From the NCBI GenBank assembly GCA_934316925.1, contig CAKREC010000027.1, positions 1 to 28,897 of the forward strand: a DNA stretch of 28,897 nucleotides. The letters run 5' to 3'. This DNA is from an uncultured Eubacterium sp. GTDB taxonomy: Bacteria > Bacillota > Clostridia > Lachnospirales > Lachnospiraceae. The notes beneath the pieces are model-generated. The model was given only the letters and a program-made list of their open reading frames with translations. It ran no database searches and was not told the origin of the DNA. Each line of letters opens with the position of its first letter. The first letter of the stretch is position 1. Positions 22,703-28,897 of this stretch are shown in pieces. The position numbers were made by a program, and so were the translations under genes.

Positions 22703-24453
22703 TGTGCCACCTCCTCTTTGTCTTTCTGTGAATAATAAATCTCCTGATATGCATCACAGCTCTTCAACAATTCATCGTGAGTTCCCTGTCCTACAATCCT
22801 GCCATCATCCATAACAAGGATCCGGTCTGCACCTTCCACCGAAGAAATTCTCTGTGCAATGATCAGTTTGGTGCTGTCTTTTAAAGAAGTAGAAAAGCTC
22901 TCCCGGATCTTGCTCTCTGTCGCGGTGTCAACCGCACTGGTACTGTCGTCCAGAATCAGGATCTTCGGCTTTTTCAATAAAGCTCTGGCAATACAAAGAC
23001 GCTGCTTTTGTCCACCGGATACATTGACACCACCCTGTCCAAGTTCCATGTTATATCCATCGGTAAAATCTTTTACAAACAGATCTGCCTGCGCAGCTTT
23101 CGCCATCTCGTATACTTCTTCATCGGTAGCATTTTCATCTCCCCATCGAAGGTTGTCCATGATCGTGCCGGAAAACAGGGTGTTTTTCTGCAGAACCATC
23201 GCTACCCCATTGCGCAGATGTTCCAGAGAATACTCTTTTACATTGATCCCGTCTACCAAAACTTCACCTTCATCGCAGTCGTACAGTCTTGGGATCAACT
23301 GTACCAGTGAACTCTTGCCAGATCCGGTTGAACCAATAATACCGATAACCTCGCCCGGCTTTGCTTCAAAGCTGATATGATCCAGTACATTCGTCTTGTG
23401 ATTTTTATAGTACCGGAACGAAACATCACGAAACTCAATGCGTCCCTCTTCTACTTTCTTGTCTTTTCGGGATGCCTGTTCATCATTCAGATTGATCGTT
23501 GTGTTCAGCACTTCTTTGATTCGCTTCGAAGATGCCAGCGCACGGGAACCCTGGATAAAGATCATCGATGCCATCATTAAAGACATCAAAATCTGTGTCA
23601 CATAAGTCGTAAACGCTGTCAGATCACCAACCGGCATACTGCCTGCCAGAATCTGCTTGCCGCCAAACCATACGACTGCCATGACCGTCACATTCATCGC
23701 CAGTGTCATGATCGGCATCGTAAGGATCACGATCTTCATCGCGCGCATCGTATTGTCTTTCAGATCTTCATTGGCGCGGTCAAAGGTATCTTTTTCAAAA
23801 TCATCTCTAACAAATGATTTTACAACACGCTGGTTTGTGATGTTCTCCTGAATTCTGGAATTCAGGGCATCGATCTTTGTCTGCATGATGTTAAATCTCG
23901 GAAACGCCTTTGACATGACAAAAAACAGAGAGAGCACCAGAATCGGGATCACCACGCAGAAAATGACAGCCAATCTGGCGTTAAGTATAAATGCCATGAT
24001 CAGACCTCCGATCAACATACCGGGAGCCCGAAGCATCATACGCAGTGCCATCTGCACAACATTCTGCAGATTCGTAATATCATTGGTCAGACGGGTAACC
24101 AGTGAACCCGTCGAAAACTTTTCAATATTGGCAAAGGAAAACCCCTGCACTTTTGTGAATACATCCTTGCGAAGATCCGCTGCGAAATTGACGGATGCTT
24201 TTACAGCAAAGTAAGCGCCAAGCACGCCGCCCAACATCATCAACACAGCTGTCACGATCATCGCAACTCCAATTCCTATAATATAGCCGATCCCTCTCGG
24301 CTCCACTCCTGCTGCCTGTCCACATCCATAGTTAATGATAAGTGACATCAGTTTGGGTAAGATCACCTCTCCGAGTACTTCTACGATCATAAAGATCGGT
24401 CCCAAAATAAACGCAGAGAGATACGGTTTTATGTACTTTTTGTACTGTCCCAT
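22699..24453 (-). CDS. ABC exporter half-transporter, degenerate-site subunit of a heterodimer
   Basis: 584 residues from the chosen start: six membrane helices and a nucleotide-binding domain. Walker A (GSTGSGKSS) and signature (VSGGQKQR) are intact. The catalytic Glu after Walker B is Asp (LILDDSTSAVD) and the switch His is Gln (LIIAQRISS). These two changes define the non-hydrolytic site known from TM287 and BmrC. The frame runs 31 codons further up, but AGGAGGAG lies 5 bases before the ATG at 24453 and the extra residues lie across the promoter region. It is the first gene of the two-gene operon, behind the promoter at 24494-24522. Confidence 0.93.
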   Translation of the reverse strand: MGQYKKYIKPYLSAFILGPIFMIVEVLGEVILPKLMSLIINYGCGQAAGVEPRGIGYIIGIGVAMIVTAVLMMLGGVLGAYFAVKASVNFAADLRKDVFTKVQGFSFANIEKFSTGSLVTRLTNDITNLQNVVQMALRMMLRAPGMLIGGLIMAFILNARLAVIFCVVIPILVLSLFFVMSKAFPRFNIMQTKIDALNSRIQENITNQRVVKSFVRDDFEKDTFDRANEDLKDNTMRAMKIVILTMPIMTLAMNVTVMAVVWFGGKQILAGSMPVGDLTAFTTYVTQILMSLMMASMIFIQGSRALASSKRIKEVLNTTINLNDEQASRKDKKVEEGRIEFRDVSFRYYKNHKTNVLDHISFEAKPGEVIGIIGSTGSGKSSLVQLIPRLYDCDEGEVLVDGINVKEYSLEHLRNGVAMVLQKNTLFSGTIMDNLRWGDENATDEEVYEMAKAAQADLFVKDFTDGYNMELGQGGVNVSGGQKQRLCIARALLKKPKILILDDSTSAVDTATESKIRESFSTSLKDSTKLIIAQRISSVEGADRILVMDDGRIVGQGTHDELLKSCDAYQEIYYSQKDKEEVAQ

Positions 24454-24493
24454 GTTTCTCCTCCTGACAAATTTTGTTCTTGCGGTACTTTTT

Positions 24494-24522
24494 AGAATAA
24501 CGCAACCATTATTTTTGTGCAA
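24494..24522 (-). promoter_or_regulatory. Promoter of the ABC exporter operon
   Basis: TTGCAC (24517-24522), a 17-base spacer and TATTCT (24494-24499) on the minus strand, about 40 bases before the start codon. Confidence 0.65.
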
Positions 24523-24531
24523 TAGGTCAGA

Positions 24532-24557
24532 ATAAAATTCACACAATTTACATAAAT
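24532..24557 (+). promoter_or_regulatory. Possible sporulation (sigma-E-like) promoter of the SleC-like gene
   Basis: ATA (24532-24534), 16 bases and CATAAAT (24551-24557) resemble the short -35 and CATA-type -10 of mother-cell sigma-E promoters. No good sigma-A pair fits here. The match is short and could be chance. Confidence 0.35.
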
Positions 24558-24587
24558 ATGATAGAAAAAAGTCAAACAGGTAACGCT

Positions 24588-25820
24588 ATGGATTACGGAA
24601 ATCTACTGGTTAATGTAACAAGTGATAATACCAATCTGCCAATTGCCGGAGCGTCCGTTGAAATTGCAAGTGAAAATGAACCTGAACAGATCATTGAGCA
24701 GACAACCACCAACAACTCCGGACAGATTGATGAACTTTCTCTCGAAGCACCTCCGGTTGAATATTCCATGGAACCCGGTGCCAATAAACCTTATTCGGAA
24801 TATACGATCACGATCTCCGCTCCCGGCTACGAACCGATCACGGTCAACGGAGCCGAAATTTTCTCCGGGGAGACCGCCATTCAAAATGCCTGCCTTCTCC
24901 CACTTGCCACCGGAGATCCGAACAGCACGGAACTTTTTGTCATCCCGGATCACACACTTTGGGGCGATTATCCACCCAAAATCCCGGAAAGCGAAGTAAA
25001 AGATGTCAATGAAACCGGCGAGATCGTGTTGAGCCGCGTTGTGATCCCGGAATATGTTGTCGTCCACGACGGACCGCCAAGCGACCGCTCTGCCAAAGAT
25101 TACTATGTACGATACCGCGACTATATTAAAAATGTTGCCAGCAGCGAAATCTATTCCACCTGGCCGGAAGCCACGATCCAGGCAAATATCCTTGCGATCC
25201 AGTCTTTTACGCTCAACCGGGTTTATACCGAATGGTATCGCAACAAAGGATATACCTTTACGATTACAACTTCGACTGCCTACGATCACAAATGGATCCC
25301 GAATCGAAATGTATTTGACAGCATCAGCCGCGTTGTTGACGAGATCTTCAGTAACTTTTTGTCCCGTCCCGGCATTGAGCAGCCGATCCTGACACAGTAC
25401 TGCGACGGAAAAAATGTCAGCTGTCCAAACTGGATGAGCCAGTGGGGTTCCAAATCGCTTGGCGATCAGGGGTACAGTGCGATTGAAATTCTGCGAAATT
25501 ATTATGGAGATTCGATTTATATCAACGAAACAGAAGAAATTTCCGGCGTTCCCTCTTCCTATCCGGGAACACCATTAAGAAACGGCTCCGTAGGCGAAGA
25601 TGTGAGAACAATACAAAGGCAGCTGAATGTAATATCCGATGCCTATCCTCTCATTCCCAAAATTGCCGAAGATGGCATCTTTGGGCCTCGCACAGAAGAA
25701 GCCGTTAAGACATTTCAAAAAATATTTAATTTAACACCGGACGGTATCGTCGGATTCCGGACCTGGTACAAAATTTCTGAGATCTATGTCGGAGTCAGCC
25801 GTATTGCTGAATTAACCTAG
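24588..25820 (+). CDS. SleC-like spore cortex peptidoglycan protein (SpoIID-like and peptidoglycan-binding domains)
   Basis: 410 residues in three parts: an N-terminal beta-sandwich resembling a carboxypeptidase-regulatory fold (GNLLVNVTSDNTNLPIAGAS), a central SpoIID/LytB-like region (PEATIQANILAIQSFTLNRV, then THE-free segment DHKWIPNRN), and a C-terminal PG_binding_1 repeat (GSVGEDVRTIQRQL, DGIFGPRTEEAVKTFQ, DGIVGFRTWYKI). This layout and the closing WYKISEIYVGV are those of the SleC group of clostridial spore cortex-lytic enzymes. There is no signal peptide, as expected for a mother-cell product. An ATG at 24558 has no ribosome site and abuts a possible -10 box; the ATG at 24588 has a weak AGG 7 bases upstream and begins at the domain, so I use it. 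Whether it is an enzyme or a binding protein is open. Confidence 0.75.
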   Translation: MDYGNLLVNVTSDNTNLPIAGASVEIASENEPEQIIEQTTTNNSGQIDELSLEAPPVEYSMEPGANKPYSEYTITISAPGYEPITVNGAEIFSGETAIQNACLLPLATGDPNSTELFVIPDHTLWGDYPPKIPESEVKDVNETGEIVLSRVVIPEYVVVHDGPPSDRSAKDYYVRYRDYIKNVASSEIYSTWPEATIQANILAIQSFTLNRVYTEWYRNKGYTFTITTSTAYDHKWIPNRNVFDSISRVVDEIFSNFLSRPGIEQPILTQYCDGKNVSCPNWMSQWGSKSLGDQGYSAIEILRNYYGDSIYINETEEISGVPSSYPGTPLRNGSVGEDVRTIQRQLNVISDAYPLIPKIAEDGIFGPRTEEAVKTFQKIFNLTPDGIVGFRTWYKISEIYVGVSRIAELT

Positions 25821-26927
25821 ATACTCAAAATGCTGATAATCTTTCAGGCTGTGCCAGTCTCCGCCCCAGCTGAAGCCATACTTTTTAAAGATCCGGTACA
25901 CCTTATCATTTTTGTGTATCATGTACTTTTTGTATTTTCCTTTGCATGTTTTTACATTCCGGTTTTTGTAAACTTTTGCATTGGTAGGGGACACTTTTCC
26001 GTTCTTTACACAGGGATTGATCCGTGGATTCAAATCGATCGCCAGACCAAGACCGTGCTTGCTCAATCTGTTGCTGCCAGCGATCAGTCGGTAATTAAAT
26101 GCCGATGTATTGTTGGCAGCCATAGAGGTTTCATCGTCAGCATCATACATATCTACCACTTCAACCCGCTGAATGCGGTATTTGATCTTGTATAACTCCT
26201 TGAATACCGATGCTGTTTTCTTTGCAATCTTCTTATTGACGATCAGCGTACCATTCTTCTTTTTCCCATTCATATCATAATAACGAATGTGTACTTCCCG
26301 CAAGGAGGACATTGCAATCTTGCTCCCCTTCTCCGGAAAGGATACGCCCGTCATAAATTCTTTCTGTTCCTCACTGATCGTTGTCACTGTAAATTTCTGC
26401 TCTGCCTCCGCCTGTCCCGGAAAAACTGTGGCAGCAAAACAGATTGCGAGAATCCATGCGATCGTCTTTCGGATCTTCGATCCTGCAAACAGAACCAGTT
26501 TTGTCAGAACGGTTCCCACAACAGCCCCGGCTGTGTCGATCATCACATCGGTAATCCTGCCACTCCGTCCCGGCACAAACAATTGATGAAACTCATCCGT
26601 AGCCGCATACACTGCCGTCAACAGGATCGCCAGGGCGATCTCTTTTCTTTCCGTTATCCCATACGTTCCCAGTGTAAAAAAGAGTAGAACCGCAAGGATC
26701 GCATACTCGGTAGCGTGCGCGGTTTTTCTCACCGGATAATCAACTTTTTCTGCAAAATACAGCTGGCGCTCAGCGTCCCAGCCAGAAAATCCCGGTACAA
26801 ACAGCCGTCCCACTTCGTATCCCACCCGGTGGCTCATCTGTGTTGATTCGCTGGCCGGCTGGGCTGAAAAAGAGAAGATAAGGATCATCCATATCACCGT
26901 GATCCCCGATAAGATCCATCTACGCAT
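25812..26927 (-). CDS. VanZ domain fused to an M15 (VanY/CwlK-like) zinc peptidase
   Basis: 371 residues. Residues 1-150 are a four-helix VanZ domain (RKTAHATEYAIL, then DEFHQLFVPGRSGRITDV). A fifth hydrophobic segment (about 152-176) looks exactly like a signal peptide: KIRK, a hydrophobic core, then GQAEA. Residues 177-371 are an M15 metallopeptidase with the zinc ligands His 291 and Asp 298 in SKHGLGLAID and His 366 in DYQHFEY. M15 enzymes cut D-Ala-D-Ala or L-Ala-D-Glu links of peptidoglycan. With five membrane segments the peptidase faces outside. The start is either ATG 26927 or TTG 26930; AAGGAG lies 10-13 bases upstream. It overlaps the end of rfbC by 8 bases, and its stop overlaps that of the convergent gene by 9. 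Confidence 0.9.
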   Translation of the reverse strand: MRRWILSGITVIWMILIFSFSAQPASESTQMSHRVGYEVGRLFVPGFSGWDAERQLYFAEKVDYPVRKTAHATEYAILAVLLFFTLGTYGITERKEIALAILLTAVYAATDEFHQLFVPGRSGRITDVMIDTAGAVVGTVLTKLVLFAGSKIRKTIAWILAICFAATVFPGQAEAEQKFTVTTISEEQKEFMTGVSFPEKGSKIAMSSLREVHIRYYDMNGKKKNGTLIVNKKIAKKTASVFKELYKIKYRIQRVEVVDMYDADDETSMAANNTSAFNYRLIAGSNRLSKHGLGLAIDLNPRINPCVKNGKVSPTNAKVYKNRNVKTCKGKYKKYMIHKNDKVYRIFKKYGFSWGGDWHSLKDYQHFEYLG

Positions 26928-27534
26928 CAAAACTAAATGTCTCCTTTAATCCTTTCCACAACTGATCTTTCTCACTCAAAGTAAGTGGGGTGCCATCGAT
27001 CATATGATACGCTTTCGCACTGGCTGTTCCATCGTAATTGCCCTCAACCATTGGCCACTCAATGCCAATCTCCGGATCATTCCATGCCATGCCGCCCTCA
27101 TCACCCGGATGATAAAAATCGGTACATTTATAGCAGAACTCCGCACTTTCACTGAGCACTAAAAATCCATGTGCAAATCCTTCCGGAATATAAAACTGCT
27201 TTTTGTTCTCCTCAGAAAGGCGGATTCCAAACCATTTGCCATATGTCTTGGAATGCTTGCGAAGATCAACTGCCACATCAAAAACTTCGCCCTTGATCAC
27301 GCGAACCAGTTTGCCCTGCGGAAATTCCTTTTGAAAATGCAGTCCCCGCAGTACACCCTTGGTTGAAGAAGACTGATTATCCTGCACAAAAACCATAGAA
27401 AGGCCAGCCTCTTCCATATCTCTCTGGCTGTATGTTTCCATAAAATAACCGCGCTCATCTCCGTGAACGGTTGGTTCGATCACACACAATCCTTCGATTC
27501 CACCTGCATTTTTTTCTACTGTAATCTGTCCCAT
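26920..27534 (-). CDS. rfbC: dTDP-4-dehydrorhamnose 3,5-epimerase
   Basis: Third enzyme of dTDP-L-rhamnose synthesis; a cupin of 204 residues. Family blocks are present: EPTVHGDERGYFMETY near the start, QDNQSSSTKGVLRGLHFQ with the catalytic His, the KLVRVIKGEVFDVAVDLR strand, and YIPEGFAHGFLVL. The frame continues upstream, but AGGAGG is 6 bases before the ATG at 27534. It overlaps rfbD by 19 bases and the VanZ/M15 gene by 8, so all are on one transcript. Rhamnose made here would feed wall polysaccharide or capsule. Confidence 0.96.
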   Translation of the reverse strand: MGQITVEKNAGGIEGLCVIEPTVHGDERGYFMETYSQRDMEEAGLSMVFVQDNQSSSTKGVLRGLHFQKEFPQGKLVRVIKGEVFDVAVDLRKHSKTYGKWFGIRLSEENKKQFYIPEGFAHGFLVLSESAEFCYKCTDFYHPGDEGGMAWNDPEIGIEWPMVEGNYDGTASAKAYHMIDGTPLTLSEKDQLWKGLKETFSFDA

Positions 27535-28457
27535 GATAAACCTCCTAAATAACGTTTCAAAGCATCCTGCCATGTTGGCAGCTGCGTAAATCCCTGTTGC
27601 TTTAATTTGTCTTTTTGCAGTCTCGAATTAAATGGACGTGCGGCTTTGGACGCTCCATACTCCGCTGTCGTAACCGGCTGCACCGTCACATCTTTATACT
27701 CGGCATGACCAAGTTCCACTGCCTGCTCAAAAATTTCTTTTGCAAATTCATACCAGCTGATGTAACCGCCCTCATTGGTCGCATGGTAGTATCCGTATTT
27801 TTCCGTCTGCGCCATATCCACAAGAAGTCTTGCCAGATCATACGTATAGGTCGGCGTTCCGATCTGATCACATACAACCCGCAATTCTTTATGGCTCTGT
27901 CCCAGACGCAGCATCGTCTTGATAAAATTATTTCCATTTTGTCCAAAGACCCATGCAATGCGAACAATAAAATATTTCTCCAGAAGTTCTGACACCGCCA
28001 GCTCTCCTGCCAGTTTTGACGCACCATATACATTGAGCGGAGCGTACTCTTTACAATCTGCTTCCCACGGAGTCTCTCCCTGTCCATCAAACACATAATC
28101 TGTGGAAATATAAACCATCTTAGCCCCGGTCTGCTGACAGGCTTTCGCAATATTTTTTGTTCCCTCTTCGTTCACCTTTTTTACGATCGCCTGATTTTCT
28201 TCCTCTTCGGCTGCGTCCACAGCAGTCCATGCCGCACAGTGGAAGACAACGTCCGGTTTTACCTGCAAAATCACCTGTTGAACGGCCGCTTCATCGGTAA
28301 TGTCCAAAGCAATATAGGTATCCTTGTTCCAGCCACCATTTGCCATGTCATCGAGAGCCTTCACATCAGAACCAACATAAGAAATCTTTCTTTTTTCCAG
28401 TTCTCTTACAATATCATAGCCCAGTTGTCCGGCTACTCCTGTTACAAATGCCTTCAT
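27516..28457 (-). CDS. rfbD: dTDP-4-dehydrorhamnose reductase
   Basis: Last enzyme of dTDP-L-rhamnose synthesis, an NAD(P)H-dependent short-chain reductase of 313 residues. The nucleotide motif is TGVAGQLGYD near the start. The active-site Ser-Thr and Tyr-x3-Lys are in VYISTDYVFDG and VYGASKLAGE. GGAGG lies 8 bases before the ATG at 28457. An ATG five codons earlier overlaps that site and is unlikely. It starts 15 bases after the rfbB stop and overlaps rfbC. Confidence 0.96.
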   Translation of the reverse strand: MKAFVTGVAGQLGYDIVRELEKRKISYVGSDVKALDDMANGGWNKDTYIALDITDEAAVQQVILQVKPDVVFHCAAWTAVDAAEEEENQAIVKKVNEEGTKNIAKACQQTGAKMVYISTDYVFDGQGETPWEADCKEYAPLNVYGASKLAGELAVSELLEKYFIVRIAWVFGQNGNNFIKTMLRLGQSHKELRVVCDQIGTPTYTYDLARLLVDMAQTEKYGYYHATNEGGYISWYEFAKEIFEQAVELGHAEYKDVTVQPVTTAEYGASKAARPFNSRLQKDKLKQQGFTQLPTWQDALKRYLGGLSWDRLQ

Positions 28458-28472
28458 AAAAGACACCTCCAT

Positions 28473-28805
28473 CTACCGATTTTTATACATTTTTTCATAA
28501 TACTGCTGATATTCTCCGGAAATGATCGTCTCCCACCACTCTTTGTTATCCAGATACCACTGAATGGTCTTTTTAATTCCGTCTGCAAATTTTGTCTCCG
28601 GAAGCCAGCCAAGTTCATCATGGATCTTCGTTGGGTCGATCGCATACCGCATGTCATGACCCTTGCGGTCTGCTACATAAGTGATCAGACTTTCCGGCTT
28701 ATCCAGTTCTTTACAGATCAGTTTGACAATGTCAATATTTTTCATTTCATTATGTCCGCCAACATTGTATACTTCTCCCACTCTTCCTTTGTGGATCACC
28801 AGATC
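28473..28805 (-). CDS. rfbB: dTDP-glucose 4,6-dehydratase, C-terminal fragment
   Basis: The first 4,6-dehydration step to dTDP-L-rhamnose. Only the last ~110 codons are recognisable: [20 protein letters not shown], then [25 protein letters not shown] and the WWE..ISGEY tail. Upstream of 28805 the frame stays open to the window edge, but the residues (for example [15 protein letters not shown]) do not fit RfbB, which should read like RDWLYVEDHC-AI at this point. The homology break coincides with a GyrA-like fragment on the other strand, so this is a truncated or chimeric copy. The first gene of the rhamnose operon as seen here; its start is not present. Confidence 0.85.
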   Translation of the reverse strand, partial: DLVIHKGRVGEVYNVGGHNEMKNIDIVKLICKELDKPESLITYVADRKGHDMRYAIDPTKIHDELGWLPETKFADGIKKTIQWYLDNKEWWETIISGEYQQYYEKMYKNR

Positions 28806-28897
28806 GACGTTATCGAAAGACGTACGAAATACGATCTTGCGAGAACGAGGGAACGCGAGCATATCGTCAAAGGTCTTGTTATCGCGCTTGCCAATAT
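28794..28897 (+). CDS. GyrA/ParC-like coding fragment at the window edge
   Basis: Plus-strand frame 1 from 28794 reads [15 protein letters not shown] then [20 protein letters not shown]. This fits the DNA gyrase/topoisomerase IV subunit A block that follows the catalytic domain (in Bacillus GyrA, DHQKVVIRRRT-YEL, then RAHILEGL-VAL). The fragment has no start or stop and lies head-on against the rfbB fragment. The bases are rich in CG pairs (12 in about 90), unlike the neighbours. It is most likely foreign to this locus: an assembly chimera or a recombination scar. Confidence 0.6.

Noticed and set aside
24454..24546. A 31-codon extension of the first ABC exporter subunit
   Set aside because: It runs across the promoter and leader and ends at a strong AGGAGGAG site placed for the ATG at 24453.
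24603..25289. A 228-codon minus-strand open frame opposite the SleC-like gene
   Set aside because: No family character or ribosome site; the plus strand has clear domains.
28806..28897. Sequencing adapter, vector or phiX contamination at the right end
   Set aside because: It does not resemble adapter or phiX sequence as I know them, and one frame reads cleanly as a gyrase/topoisomerase A block.

Overview
The window reads as an ordinary chromosomal stretch of a moderately low-GC, spore-forming Clostridia, most likely a gut Lachnospiraceae. The reasons are AGGAGG-type ribosome sites, TTGACA/TATAAT promoters with 17-base spacers, tRNAs without an encoded CCA, the large one-chain PurL, VanZ-type and Ig-like surface proteins, plant-polysaccharide enzymes and a SleC-like spore cortex protein. 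This is inference from gene content; no rRNA is present. I see no phage, insertion sequence or CRISPR array. No gap between genes exceeds about 260 bases. Bases 1-52, downstream of lysS, hold nothing I can identify.

Layout: 53-2201 is a greA-lysS operon on the minus strand behind a near-perfect promoter. 2222-4618 is a secreted beta-helix protein with two tandem domains. 4696-6722 is a plus-strand operon of a YtrA-type GntR repressor, an ABC ATPase and an ABC-2 permease; its terminator lies inside the end of a convergent small gene. 6667-9739 on the minus strand holds a thioredoxin/CcdA fusion with a small unknown partner, and a secreted GH43 arabinanase. 9781-12764 holds prfC, tRNA-Gln(CTG), an FtsL-like protein behind a ribbon-helix-helix regulator, a 55-residue zinc-ribbon protein and tRNA-Gly(GCC). 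12805-18734 holds maf, purL, a PrsA-like foldase and tRNA-Leu(CAG), all minus.

18766-20825 holds a small membrane protein, a VanZ protein and a secreted Ig-like protein with an unknown C-terminal domain. 20837-24453 is a heterodimeric ABC exporter with one degenerate ATP site. 24588-25820 is a SleC-like protein, divergent from the exporter and convergent with 25812-26927, a VanZ/M15 peptidase fusion. That fusion closes an overlapping rfbB-rfbD-rfbC operon for dTDP-L-rhamnose.

Several units concern the cell envelope: rhamnose supply, M15 peptidase, VanZ proteins, the SleC-like protein, the foldase and the FtsL-like protein. The arabinanase and possibly the beta-helix protein suggest pectin or arabinan use. 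The last ~100 bases are anomalous: rfbB homology stops near 28805 and the plus strand there encodes a GyrA/ParC-like fragment, so the right edge is probably a chimeric junction (assembly artefact or recombination). That and the VanZ/M15 fusion are the most unusual points.
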